Source: an uncultured Bacillota bacterium (GTDB taxonomy: Bacteria; Bacillota; Clostridia; Christensenellales; Borkfalkiaceae). Taken from it: a DNA stretch of 64,000 nt. This document shows positions 43,290 to 52,385 of this stretch, one piece after another. The stretch covers positions 1 through 64,000 of the forward strand of contig CASDTU010000042.1 of the NCBI GenBank assembly GCA_949283775.1, read 5' to 3'. The notes beneath the pieces were generated by a model. The model was not told the origin of the DNA, ran no database searches, and worked only from the letters and a program-made list of their open reading frames with translations. Made by a program: the position numbers and the translations under genes. The first letter of the stretch is position 1. Each line of letters starts with the position of its first letter.

Positions 43290-45580
43290 AAAAACTCGGA
43301 AAAATTTTGAGTGTTTTGCTGTCCTGTATTTTCGGTATTTCTTTCATAGTCGCATGTTCGCCGGAGGATCCCGGCGGTGTCAGCGGCAGTTCTGATCTGG
43401 TAAAAGTTACGCAAAACCAGGTAATTGCGGCGAACGATCATTTTCGCGTCGTCATGGATAAGAAAACCGGATACATTCAGACGGTCAAAAATTTAACGAC
43501 CGGTACCGTGCACAAAGACAGTGACAAGGGAAGTTGGCCCTTCTATATAGAGTATTCGGAAGACGAGGGCAGCAGCATTTATACGTCATCGATCAACAAG
43601 GACACGAAGAATACGGTCAAGGCTATCGATATCAGCGAGAAGGACGGGACGACCTATCTGAAAATGACCTTTGATTCCTTAAAAACGGACAGTAAGTCTT
43701 CTTCAAAGGATACGGGGATCGGTGCAAGCGTGACGTATAATTTTACCAAAGACAGCCAGTATTTTAAATTTACCGTTTCGTTGGACATGAAGAATGCCAA
43801 GGGCGACTGTATGGCGCTGCATCTGCTCAACGGCGGCGGCCTGCGCAGCGGCGGCGGCGCGGACGAATATTTGGTCGCGCCCGTCTGGGGCACGGGCACA
43901 AAGTGGCAAAATCCCATTTATAACAGCAATTTTATGCTCGGGAAGACGCTCGCATACCCCGGCCTGAATGACCAGTCGCTGGAAATGGGCTGGATGGATC
44001 TGTACGGAGAGGAAAACGGTATCGGCATCGGCTATATCGATAAGTCGGAAATGCTGACGGAATTCCGCGTCAAGAGCGACGGCGGCGGTATGGGCATCGA
44101 GATCGTTCTGTTCCATCCGCAGCAGGTGTATGGCGAATATGTCCCGCTTCCGAAAGGGTATCCGCAGGTGTATACTACGGACGAGGCATTCGTCGCGATT
44201 CATGAGGGGCAATGGCACACGGTCGGCGATATTTATTCCGCCGAATTTAACAAGGCTTTCACGCTCGAAGACGGTACGCCCGATTATATGACGTTGGAGA
44301 AAAAGACGGATAAGCAGAGCAACGCGCTCTCTACGATCGCGGACACGACCGATTATTTTTTCCGTATGATCGGAACGGTACCGGGCGAAGGGACGATGGG
44401 GAATGCGGAAGATTTCAACACGATCGTGCAGACGCATGCGGAAAAGCTCGGCGCCCGCTTGGAAAATTCGATGCTCTGGACGGTCGGGATCACCGAACAC
44501 GGCTACGGAAACGACCAGCCGTTCCTGATGCCGCTCAATACCAATCTCGACAATTCTACCGGCGAAAAGACGGCGGAAGGCGCGCTCAATACTTGGAAAA
44601 CCTATCTGGCAGACGAAACAAGCGAGGGGTCATATCGCAACGAAGGCGGACGGATGATGCTGTATTCGCACCCGTTTGTTTACGATGCGGACGAAACGCA
44701 TACCAATCAAAGATTCGAGCATTACGAGGATATTCTTCCGAGCAAACCCTATTACAGTTCGTGGTACGGCGGAAAATCGGTATCGGCTTGCGTTTATAAC
44801 GAATACGTTGAGGATCTTTGGAAAGACGAGCTGCTGCCCAGTTATCGGCTTTTAGGCGGCGACGGATGCCAGTTCGACCAAGGTTCGCTCGTGCAATCGG
44901 TCTGCGATCGGGAAGGGCATCTGCATTCCGCGACCGACCCCGTTGAACGTTTGTCGGCCGGCGTAAAAGGCATCGTCAATCTGTCGAAAATCGTAAAATC
45001 GGAAGAGGGGCTCGGAGAAAATGCGTTTATTTTGAGCGAGGCGACGAATGATTTGACCTGCCGTTATATCGATATCCGTCAGGATCATTGGCTGGAACAT
45101 CCGCCGATGTGGGGCGGCGAAGCGGAATACGGCTTGACAGCCTATTGCTTCCCGGAATACGTGTACAGTGTTTTGAACTTCATTTCCAACGGTGCGGGTG
45201 TGGTTGAATACTATTTGCAAGGTGCCGTTTGGGGCGGAATCATGCTGCTGACGGACGGACCCGACAGCGCGCAGAAACTCGAATATGTCCGCTTTGCGAA
45301 TTCGCAGCGCGATCCGCAGACGCAGGAACGCTTAATACCCGGATATCCGCACGGATTCAGAGATTCTTTGGGACTTACCAACAATAATCCTTCTATTTTC
45401 GCAAAAGTGTATGTGGAAGGCAACAATGTCAGCGTTGTGTACTGCACCATTTCGGCAGTTGCAGATCAAAAGATTCAGGTTGATCTGGATAAACTCGGAT
45501 TTACGGGCAAGGGAATGAAAGAACTGGCGATCACGGCGGATGCGCAAAAGATCGGGTATCAGACATTTACGGTAGAATAA
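43286..45580 (+). CDS. Lipoprotein with DUF6259-like glycosidase-type domain
   Basis: A 764-residue lipoprotein (lipobox FIVAC, Cys24). After a Ser-rich linker comes a beta-sandwich-like N-terminal half (NDHFRVVMDKKTGYI to about 300), then a TIM-barrel-like half. In that half GGDGCQFDQGS, ILSEATNDL and PPMWGGEAEYG could hold catalytic acids. The pattern resembles the DUF6259 family of glycoside-hydrolase-like proteins. The assignment is from memory of the motif, not a search. It is probably a surface enzyme acting on the glycan before import. Overlaps the previous stop; ribosome site GAGGGGAG. Confidence 0.6.
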   Translation: MKKLGKILSVLLSCIFGISFIVACSPEDPGGVSGSSDLVKVTQNQVIAANDHFRVVMDKKTGYIQTVKNLTTGTVHKDSDKGSWPFYIEYSEDEGSSIYTSSINKDTKNTVKAIDISEKDGTTYLKMTFDSLKTDSKSSSKDTGIGASVTYNFTKDSQYFKFTVSLDMKNAKGDCMALHLLNGGGLRSGGGADEYLVAPVWGTGTKWQNPIYNSNFMLGKTLAYPGLNDQSLEMGWMDLYGEENGIGIGYIDKSEMLTEFRVKSDGGGMGIEIVLFHPQQVYGEYVPLPKGYPQVYTTDEAFVAIHEGQWHTVGDIYSAEFNKAFTLEDGTPDYMTLEKKTDKQSNALSTIADTTDYFFRMIGTVPGEGTMGNAEDFNTIVQTHAEKLGARLENSMLWTVGITEHGYGNDQPFLMPLNTNLDNSTGEKTAEGALNTWKTYLADETSEGSYRNEGGRMMLYSHPFVYDADETHTNQRFEHYEDILPSKPYYSSWYGGKSVSACVYNEYVEDLWKDELLPSYRLLGGDGCQFDQGSLVQSVCDREGHLHSATDPVERLSAGVKGIVNLSKIVKSEEGLGENAFILSEATNDLTCRYIDIRQDHWLEHPPMWGGEAEYGLTAYCFPEYVYSVLNFISNGAGVVEYYLQGAVWGGIMLLTDGPDSAQKLEYVRFANSQRDPQTQERLIPGYPHGFRDSLGLTNNNPSIFAKVYVEGNNVSVVYCTISAVADQKIQVDLDKLGFTGKGMKELAITADAQKIGYQTFTVE

Positions 45581-45597
45581 AAGAGGTGTAAAACAGG

Positions 45598-45637
45598 TGT
45601 CCGCTGTTCCAGATAAAATGGACAGCGGACATTTTTC
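45598..45637 (+). terminator. Terminator after the first arm of the glycan locus
   Basis: Perfect 10-bp stem tgtccgctgt / acagcggaca followed by ttttt. Confidence 0.8.
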
Positions 45638-45680
45638 ATTCGGCAAGACCGAAACAGGGTTTTGAGACGGGGGATGGATT

Positions 45681-45824
45681 GTGTACGATTCTACGGCTAT
45701 CAACCTATCCACGCAGACATACGGCTCTGAACAAATAGGTGCCGATAAACGGGAGCGAACGTATTTACGCCGTTTGGCCCGGGCGGAAAGTGGGGAAATA
45801 ATCAACAGGATACAGAAAGAATGA
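45681..45824 (+). CDS. Possible 47-residue protein coupled to the GH38 gene
   Basis: A GTG-started frame of 47 residues (MYDSTAINLSTQ..., ending IINRIQKE) after GGGGGATGG. Its stop overlaps the GH38 start codon (ATGA), the arrangement seen in coupled genes. The GH38 gene itself has only a weak ribosome site, so translation of this frame may drive it. Composition is protein-like and basic. I recognise no family; it could be a leader that only serves coupling. Confidence 0.45.
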   Translation: MYDSTAINLSTQTYGSEQIGADKRERTYLRRLARAESGEIINRIQKE

Positions 45825-48469
45825 AAAAGTATTTATGCTATTTTTCGGGAACGCATTGGGACAGAGAGTGGTACCAGACATTTCAGGGTTTTCGCTTTAA
45901 ATTGGACCGAATGATGCGTTCTTTGATCGAATTTTTGGAACAAAACGAGCAGTTTCGCGTTTTTTATCTGGACGGACAGACGATCGTTTTGGAAGACTTT
46001 TTGGAAATTTCGCCTTCGTATAAGGACCGCCTTGCCAAGTTGATCCGTTCCGGACGCATTGTGATCGGACCGTGGTATTGCATGCCGGACGAATTTTTGG
46101 TGTCCGGAGAAGCGTTGATCCGAAATTTTTTGTTTGGCCGCGAGATTTGCGAGCAATTTCAGGTAAAGCCAATGCAGTGCGGCTATATCTGTGACATATT
46201 CGGGCATATAGCGCAATTTCCGCAGATTTTAGCCGGATTCGGGTTTCATACGGCGGTATTGGGCCGCGGGACAAGGGAAAGTACGACAGAAATGTTTTTT
46301 CGCTGGCAGTCGCCCGACGGAACGGAATGCCTCGTGTACAAGGTTCCGGATTGCTACGGATACGGAAGTTTTGCGGCGGAAGTGTCGGGAATAAACAATA
46401 AAAACGTCGACAGATCTGCCGACGATCCAGAATTTTTAGAGCGCTGCAAGGAATATATTGACCGCGAGATCGCTCGTTCGAACGGCCCTGTCGCGGTGAT
46501 TATGGATGCGATGGATCACGAACCTGTGCATAAACATACCGCGGAATATCTCCGCCAAATTTCGAAGATGTATCCGGACAGAGAAATCGTGCACGGAAAT
46601 TTGGAGAAAATGTTTGAACTTGCGGCTCCCTATGCAAAACAGGTCAGAAAGGGCGAATTGATCGAAACCGCGCCCGGTTTTTCTCCTTACTTAAATCTGA
46701 TCACGAATATTTTGTCTTCGAGATACGACATAAAAAGCCGAAACGACAGGGCGCAGGATCTGTTGGAAAAGTGGCTGGAACCGCTCATCGTTTATCTTCG
46801 GAACGGAAAGTATCCCGTATCCGAGCAATATCTCAAAATTGCCTGGAAAAATTTATTGCAGAATCATCCGCACGACTCCATCTGCGGTTGCAGCGTGGAT
46901 CGGGTGCATCAGGATATGCAATTTCGCTTTTCACAGGTCGAGAGCATCACGGAAGCCGTCACGCAGGAAAGCCTTTTATTGCAGGTAAAGCGCTTTGCCG
47001 CGCTGGACGCGGAAAACAATACGGTGATCAATATTTTTTCCATGAATACGTTCGGCGGTCAAAAATACCTGACTTTGGAATTGCCGTTTGTTACGGATTA
47101 TCCGTCCTATGCGGAGCCTTTCGGATATGAGTCGGTCGCGTCTTTTCTTTTGTTTGCGGAAGACGGACGGGAAATTCCGTACCGTATAGAAAAAATTCTC
47201 CGCAATGCTTCCCTGCGCGTCTGTTCGGAAGAGGTTCAGAAGGCGGACGTCTATACGCTGACCTTTGCCGCAAATTTGCAGCCCTTTGGCTGTACGCGGA
47301 TTTTTGTAAAGGCACAGGAGAAACCGGTGCGGTTTCCCGGCGGCACCGCGGACAGCGAGGGAAATTTGGAAAATGCCTGTTTAAAAGTTCAAATCGAACC
47401 GGACGGCCGCATTTCTTTGACCGATAAGAGGTCCGGCAAAACGTATTCGAATCTGTGCGGGCTTTTAGATGATTCGGAGATCGGAGACGGTTGGTTTTCC
47501 GTTCGCAATAAATGCGGCGAGCTCTGCGTAAAGACAAAGCTGGAGGCGGCGGAAGTTCTCCCGTCCAATTTTAGCGGCGGCAGCGTGCGCGTCGTACGTT
47601 CTATGGAAATTCCCGCAAAAACGGATATTTTTGCCGCGGGGATCGAGCGGAGCGGTGAAAGGAAGATCCTCAAAATCGAATCTGTCTACACTTTAAACGC
47701 GGGAGAAGATTTTGTAAGGGTAAAAATGCTTGTTCACAATTCCGCAAAGGATCACCGTTTGCGCCTGCATTTGCCGACCGATACCGGTTCCGATTTCTAT
47801 TATGCGTCGCAAAATTTTGCGTTTGTAAAGAGAAAGGCGGGGACCCTTGCACAAACTCTGGACTTTAAAGAGCCAGATCCTCTGGAAAAAAATATGCAGG
47901 GGATTCTCCTGCGTACGGATGCGGAGGGTACGGGACTGGCGTTTTTGTCGAAATACGGGCTTCACGAAGCGGGATGTGACACGGATCCGCGCAGTTCGAT
48001 GTATGTGACTTTGTTCCGCAGCTTTTCCAAAACGCACACGACGAACGGGCAGCCGGACGGACAGCTGCAAGGCGTTATGACCTTTGAATTTCTTTTGAAA
48101 CCGTACCATAAAGAAGGTTTGACGAGTTTGCAAAATTTACAAAATCAATATAAAGAGATCAATTCCTTCGTCATTACAGACGGCGCGGAAGAGTTCCCCT
48201 TCGGAGAGATCCGTACGGAAGGGAACTGCGTAGTGAGCGCTTTAAAACCGTCCGTAAAAGGCAGGGAAAGCATCCTTCGCGTGTATAATGTCGAACAAGC
48301 GCCGCAGGAATTTTCACTGTCCTTGAAAAATTCCGACGCAAAAGCCTATCGCACAGACTTAGACGAAAAAACGAGTCGTTCGCTTGTTCACAAAGACGGA
48401 AAATATTTTTTAAAAGTGGACGCTTATAAAATTTTAACCATTAAAATAAAGGAAACATGCAAAAGCTGA
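45821..48469 (+). CDS. GH38 alpha-mannosidase
   Basis: An 882-residue retaining alpha-mannosidase of family GH38. The zinc-binding pair is in SGTHWDREWY (H12, D14). The nucleophile is Asp125 in YICDIFGHIAQFPQI, and DAMDHEPVHKH and QNHPHDSICGCSVDRVH hold further zinc and substrate contacts. The C-terminal half is the beta-rich GH38 region. No signal peptide, so it acts in the cytoplasm on imported mannosides or phosphorylated mannosides (MngB-like). It lies after a terminator but shows no clear promoter, so its expression may depend on read-through. Confidence 0.95.
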   Translation: MKKYLCYFSGTHWDREWYQTFQGFRFKLDRMMRSLIEFLEQNEQFRVFYLDGQTIVLEDFLEISPSYKDRLAKLIRSGRIVIGPWYCMPDEFLVSGEALIRNFLFGREICEQFQVKPMQCGYICDIFGHIAQFPQILAGFGFHTAVLGRGTRESTTEMFFRWQSPDGTECLVYKVPDCYGYGSFAAEVSGINNKNVDRSADDPEFLERCKEYIDREIARSNGPVAVIMDAMDHEPVHKHTAEYLRQISKMYPDREIVHGNLEKMFELAAPYAKQVRKGELIETAPGFSPYLNLITNILSSRYDIKSRNDRAQDLLEKWLEPLIVYLRNGKYPVSEQYLKIAWKNLLQNHPHDSICGCSVDRVHQDMQFRFSQVESITEAVTQESLLLQVKRFAALDAENNTVINIFSMNTFGGQKYLTLELPFVTDYPSYAEPFGYESVASFLLFAEDGREIPYRIEKILRNASLRVCSEEVQKADVYTLTFAANLQPFGCTRIFVKAQEKPVRFPGGTADSEGNLENACLKVQIEPDGRISLTDKRSGKTYSNLCGLLDDSEIGDGWFSVRNKCGELCVKTKLEAAEVLPSNFSGGSVRVVRSMEIPAKTDIFAAGIERSGERKILKIESVYTLNAGEDFVRVKMLVHNSAKDHRLRLHLPTDTGSDFYYASQNFAFVKRKAGTLAQTLDFKEPDPLEKNMQGILLRTDAEGTGLAFLSKYGLHEAGCDTDPRSSMYVTLFRSFSKTHTTNGQPDGQLQGVMTFEFLLKPYHKEGLTSLQNLQNQYKEINSFVITDGAEEFPFGEIRTEGNCVVSALKPSVKGRESILRVYNVEQAPQEFSLSLKNSDAKAYRTDLDEKTSRSLVHKDGKYFLKVDAYKILTIKIKETCKS

Positions 48470-48520
48470 TCCTGAAAAACCGATTTAAGGAGTGACAGTT
48501 GTTGCAGAGGAGGAGTGACT

Positions 48521-50020
48521 ATGATCAATATTCCGCAAATCAAAGTGGGAATCGTTGCCGTTTCGCGCGACTGTTTTCCGGAAAGTTTATCAGTCGATCG
48601 CAGAAAAGCGGTTATTTGCGCCTATCGGAAAAAATTCGGCGATCAGAATATCTATGAATGTCCTGTCTGTATTGTTGAGAGCGAATTGCATATGCAACGG
48701 GCGCTTGAAGACATTCAAAACGCAGGTTGCAACGCGCTGGCTGTATATTTGGGGAATTTCGGGCCTGAAATAGCCGAAACGATGCTCGCCAAAGAATTTT
48801 CGGAAAAAGTGGGCGGTGCGGTCATGTTTTTTGCGGCGGCGGAAGAGACGACCGGGTCGCTCGTTTCCTCGCGCGGCGATGCGTATTGCGGAATGCTGAA
48901 CGCATCCTACAATTTAAAGCTCCGCGGCGTAAAGGCATATATTCCGGATTATCCCGTGGGGGACGCGGAAGAGTGTGCCGATATGCTGCATACATTTATT
49001 CCGATCGCAAAGGCAGTGTATGCCCTGAAACATTTAAAAATTATCTCTTTCGGGCCTCGTCCGATGAATTTTCTCGCCTGCAATGCTCCCATTCAGCAGC
49101 TGTATAATCTGGGTGTGGAAATAGAAGAAAATTCTGAATTGGACCTGTTTGAAGCGTACCATAAACACGCGGGGGATCCTCGCATTCCTGCCGTCGTGAA
49201 AGATATGGAAAAGGAATTGGGCGCAGGAAATAAAAAGCCGGAAATTCTTCCCAAGCTTGCGCAATACGAACTTACGCTCCTGGATTGGATCGAGGCGCAC
49301 AGGGGCAGCCGCGAATTCGTCGTGATTGCCGGTAAATGCTGGCCGGCTTTTCAGACGCAATTCGGGTTTGTTCCCTGTTATGTAAACAGCCGGCTGACGG
49401 GAAAAGGGATTCCGGTATCTTGCGAAGTGGATATTTACGGTGCGCTTTCCGAATATATCGGCACAGTCGTTTCGGAAGATGCGGTAACTTTGCTCGATAT
49501 CAACAACACGGTCCCGAAAGACCTATTCACAGCGGACATTGAAGGGAAATTTCCCTATTCGATTTCAGATACGTTTATGGGCTTTCACTGCGGCAACACT
49601 TGCAGTAAAAAACTTTGTTTTTGCGAGATGAAATATCAGCTGATCATGGCGCGTTCGCTGCCGCAAGAGGTGACGCAGGGCACATTGGAAGGGGATATCT
49701 TGCCCGGTAACATCACTTTTTATCGCCTGCAATCGACGTCCGACAATCGGCTGCGGGCTTACATTGCGGAAGGGGAAGTACTGCCGGTTTATACGCGGAG
49801 TTTCGGTTCGGTCGGTATTTTTGCAATTCCGCAGATGAAGCGATTTTACCGCCATGTGCTGATAGAGGGAAATTTCCCGCATCACGGAGCGGTCGCATTC
49901 GGTCATTTCGGAAAAATTTTATATGAGGTATTTCGGTATATCGGCGTGCCTGCGGAAGAGATCGGGTATAATTATCCGCAAGGCGTTCGCTATAAAACGG
50001 AAAATCCCTTCGCGGAATAG
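48521..50020 (+). CDS. L-fucose/L-arabinose isomerase family protein
   Basis: A 499-residue protein of the FucI/AraA superfamily. It has the N-terminal Rossmann-like domain (KVGIVAVSRDCFP; NALAVYLGNFGPE) and a C-terminal domain with TFMGFHCGNTCSKKLCF, where the superfamily has its metal-binding GFHxGNT. NKxPEIL and ECEVDIYGALSE-type segments are also seen. Substrate unknown: it could isomerise a deoxy or epimeric sugar released by the mannosidase. ATG at 48521 was preferred to the GTG six bases earlier because AGGAGG lies seven bases before it. Confidence 0.82.
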   Translation: MINIPQIKVGIVAVSRDCFPESLSVDRRKAVICAYRKKFGDQNIYECPVCIVESELHMQRALEDIQNAGCNALAVYLGNFGPEIAETMLAKEFSEKVGGAVMFFAAAEETTGSLVSSRGDAYCGMLNASYNLKLRGVKAYIPDYPVGDAEECADMLHTFIPIAKAVYALKHLKIISFGPRPMNFLACNAPIQQLYNLGVEIEENSELDLFEAYHKHAGDPRIPAVVKDMEKELGAGNKKPEILPKLAQYELTLLDWIEAHRGSREFVVIAGKCWPAFQTQFGFVPCYVNSRLTGKGIPVSCEVDIYGALSEYIGTVVSEDAVTLLDINNTVPKDLFTADIEGKFPYSISDTFMGFHCGNTCSKKLCFCEMKYQLIMARSLPQEVTQGTLEGDILPGNITFYRLQSTSDNRLRAYIAEGEVLPVYTRSFGSVGIFAIPQMKRFYRHVLIEGNFPHHGAVAFGHFGKILYEVFRYIGVPAEEIGYNYPQGVRYKTENPFAE

Positions 50021-50052
50021 ATGACCGGAATTTCGTTTTTTGAAGATTTTTT

Positions 50053-50094
50053 AATACGGGCGGCCCGTCGGAAAGACGGGCCGCCCGTATTGTA
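50053..50094 (+). terminator. Terminator of the GH38-isomerase unit
   Basis: Perfect stem atacgggcggcccgtc / gacgggccgcccgtat with a ggaaa loop. The T-tract is poor (tgta). Confidence 0.65.
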
Positions 50095-50239
50095 GAGAAA
50101 AAACGTATTCCAAAGGGATAAGCGGTACTCTAAAAAAGCGAGGCAGAACGTATTTCAAACGGGAAAGGGATGCCCTAAAAAAGAGAGAAAAAACGTGTTC
50201 CAAACGGGAACGACATACGGGGGATAAGCGAGGGGAAAA

Positions 50240-50286
50240 GCGAGCCGCGCCCTGAAAGGCTGTCAGCCTTTCAGGGCGCGGCTCGC
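50240..50286. repeat. 47-bp perfect palindrome
   Basis: Two 23-base arms, starting gcgagccgcgccctgaaagg, around a single base, with no mismatch. There is no T-tract on either side, so it is not a classical terminator. Confidence 0.8.
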
Positions 50287-50319
50287 AAATATTTGAGACG
50301 GTTTCGTGTTTTGTATGCG

Positions 50320-50363
50320 AAAAAAAAGCCGGCAGGGAGCAAAAATACGGAGCTCGCAGCCGG
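50320..50363 (-). terminator. Terminator of the AraC-family gene
   Basis: Stem gccggcagggagc / gctcgcagccggc (interrupted) with an eight-T run on the minus strand. Confidence 0.75.
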
Positions 50364-50393
50364 CCGTTCGAAAGTTTTTTGATGTAAAAAGAT

Positions 50394-51308
50394 CTAATGT
50401 TCCAAATTTTTCAATTTTTTGTATTGGGAAGGGGTAAACCCGGTATATTGTTTAAACAGGCGGTTAAAGTGGCTGATGCTGTCAAAATAGACGCGATTAG
50501 AAATTTCCAAAATCGAAAAGTTTGTGGTCTGCAACAGGTTGCAGGCAAATTTCATCTTGATTTTGGTAAAGTACGATACGATCGTTTCGCCCGTATATTC
50601 TTTAAAATATTTCAAAAGCATGGGGGGAGAATAATGAGACATCGCATAGATATCCTTCATGGAATAAGACAAAGCCTCCGGTTCGTGGAGCTTTTGGATG
50701 AGTTGATTGAACCAAACTGGATATTGGGGACTCATGTTCAGGTTTGTCTTATAGAGAATCGACAGCGCCTCCGTGATCATCTCGGTCGTGATATAGGCGA
50801 CGACTTGCTTTCGGTCGCGCCGTTCTTCCTGAACGAGGTTTATCTGCTTCGCGTTGGAAAGAAAGTAATCCAGCTGTGAGTCGGACAGATTTACGCATTG
50901 ATGGGAAGACCGCTGGTCGATAAAAGTTTTCAGACCCGGAAAAACGCTGCAAATGCTTTGCATTTTGTCTACGGTAAAACTTAAATTGATATGCTGCGGG
51001 CTGATTTCGGGCTGTTTTTCGTTCGGCGAGGGGTAGAAGGTATGGCAATCCTCCGGCCGGATCAGCATCATACAGCCCTTGGAAAGGCTGGTCTGGATAC
51101 CGTTGAGCGTATGCATGGTGTTGCCGCGCGTGATGAGAAAGATCTCGTAATGGTTATGGTCATGCATTCCGACGTAAATTTTATCCCACCAGTGAAAATA
51201 CACTTGGCTTTCCGGATCGTCAAAGTCGTCCATGTAATCGATATGGCCCAGCCTTTTGGGGCGGGAAAGATCCTTTTCGGCAGGATCGTTTTGCAAGAGT
51301 TTGTTCAT
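50394..51308 (-). CDS. AraC family transcriptional regulator
   Basis: A 304-residue regulator: N-terminal cupin-like sensor (about 35-130, with VGMHDHNHYEIFLITRGN) and a C-terminal double HTH (about 200-304, ISNRVYFDSISHFNRLFKQ and GFTPSQYKKLK). It is divergent from the second ABC operon and probably activates it when a sugar is bound. The ATG at 51308 lies seven bases after the -10 box of a consensus promoter, so the message should be leaderless; a longer frame to 51344 would begin upstream of transcription. Next downstream ATGs have no ribosome site. Confidence 0.9.
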   Translation of the reverse strand: MNKLLQNDPAEKDLSRPKRLGHIDYMDDFDDPESQVYFHWWDKIYVGMHDHNHYEIFLITRGNTMHTLNGIQTSLSKGCMMLIRPEDCHTFYPSPNEKQPEISPQHINLSFTVDKMQSICSVFPGLKTFIDQRSSHQCVNLSDSQLDYFLSNAKQINLVQEERRDRKQVVAYITTEMITEALSILYKTNLNMSPQYPVWFNQLIQKLHEPEALSYSMKDIYAMSHYSPPMLLKYFKEYTGETIVSYFTKIKMKFACNLLQTTNFSILEISNRVYFDSISHFNRLFKQYTGFTPSQYKKLKNLEH

Positions 51309-51315
51309 GGTTTTG

Positions 51316-51344
51316 ATTATAACACAGGGTTTTCGGCTTGTCAA
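51316..51344 (-). promoter_or_regulatory. Promoter of the AraC gene, leaderless configuration
   Basis: Minus-strand TTGACA (51339-51344), 17-base spacer, TATAAT (51316-51321). The gene's ATG begins seven bases after the -10 box. Confidence 0.88.
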
Positions 51345-51350
51345 TTTTCT

Positions 51351-51374
51351 CTTTTAAAAAATACGCTTTTAAAA
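51351..51374. repeat. Direct repeat, possible AraC-family binding site
   Basis: cttttaaaa occurs at 51351 and 51366, 15 bases apart, between the divergent promoters. AraC-type proteins bind such direct repeats; the AT-richness makes chance possible. Confidence 0.3.
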
Positions 51375-51434
51375 GAAGGTTTAAAAAAATCGCAAGTTTT
51401 TTTAAAAATAAAGATAGAAATCAAAAGCGCGGTT

Positions 51435-51443
51435 TGCTATAAT
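51435..51443 (+). promoter_or_regulatory. Extended -10 promoter of the second ABC operon
   Basis: TGCTATAAT with no good -35 box, as expected of an activator-dependent promoter. Confidence 0.55.
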
Positions 51444-51476
51444 GATTTTGTAAAATTGAAAAAGTGGAGGAAAAAT

Positions 51477-52385
51477 GTGAAAGCAGGTTCAATAGAGCAG
51501 CGTAAGAAAAAACGGGGCTGGACGGATCCGAAGCGTGCTCTCGTTATCCTTGCGCCGATGATCCTATGGTGGTTTTTGGCTGCGGGGTTTCCGATGCTGT
51601 TCGGCTTTGTTCTTGGTTTTTTTGAATGGAGAGGAATCAATCCGCAGCCGAAGTTTATCTGGTTTGAAAATTTTGTTACATTTTTTAAAAATTCGCTATA
51701 TCGTGAGATTCTTTGGCGCACAATATGGCTCGGAGTGGTAACGACGGCGGGAACGGTGTTGTGCGGTTTCGGGGCGGCGCTTTTGATGAACATGCCGCTG
51801 AAAGGGCGCGGCGCGTTCCGGAGCCTTTGGTATATTCCGGCCGTAACGTCGACGGTCGCGATCTCGCAGGTGATCCAGATCATGATCGATCCGTTCAACG
51901 GGGTCTTGACGCGGATCTTCAACGCGAACGGCTGGACGCCGATCAATTTTGTCGATTCGGCGACATGGGGCTATATCGTCATTATTTTTTACAGTATATG
52001 GAAGGGTGTGGGCGGTTCTGCGCTACTTTGGCTCGCGGGGCTGCAATGTATCGACGCTTCGCTTTACGAAGCGGCAGAGATGGACGGGGCCAATACATTT
52101 CAAAAATTTCTGCATATTACGCTGCCGGGGTTGCGACCGATCGTGACGTATATCGTCATCACGGGGATCATCGGAGCGCTACAGATCTACGAACCGGTGG
52201 CGTTCATCACGAACGGCGGGCCGCAAAACGGAACGATGGTGCTCGCGCTCAAGATCGTGAAAGACGGATTTTTCAATTTTAACTTCGGGATGGCAGGGGC
52301 GTCTTCTCTGATTTTGGCGATCATCATCTTTGTGTGTTCGGCGTCCTATTATCTGTTTTCAAAAAGGAGAGCGAACGATGCCTGA
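51477..52385 (+). CDS. ABC sugar transporter permease (UgpA/MalF-like)
   Basis: A 302-residue CUT1-type permease with six helices: PMILWWFLAAGFPMLFGFVLG near the start, YEAAEMDGANTFQKFLHITLP as the EAA loop, and a short basic C-terminus. The start is GTG at 51477, six bases after GGAGG; the ATG two bases earlier is followed by a stop. It overlaps the next permease. Partners: the permease at 52378 and the binding lipoprotein at 58777. No ATPase in the operon. Confidence 0.93.
   Translation: MKAGSIEQRKKKRGWTDPKRALVILAPMILWWFLAAGFPMLFGFVLGFFEWRGINPQPKFIWFENFVTFFKNSLYREILWRTIWLGVVTTAGTVLCGFGAALLMNMPLKGRGAFRSLWYIPAVTSTVAISQVIQIMIDPFNGVLTRIFNANGWTPINFVDSATWGYIVIIFYSIWKGVGGSALLWLAGLQCIDASLYEAAEMDGANTFQKFLHITLPGLRPIVTYIVITGIIGALQIYEPVAFITNGGPQNGTMVLALKIVKDGFFNFNFGMAGASSLILAIIIFVCSASYYLFSKRRANDA

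Larger units (their letters stand above)
50021..50393. other. Intergenic region between isomerase and AraC genes
   Basis: About 370 bases with three hairpins (50053-50094, 50240-50286, 50322-50363) and, between the first two, imperfect repeats of the type aaacgtattccaaagggataagc. No gene. Confidence 0.6.
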
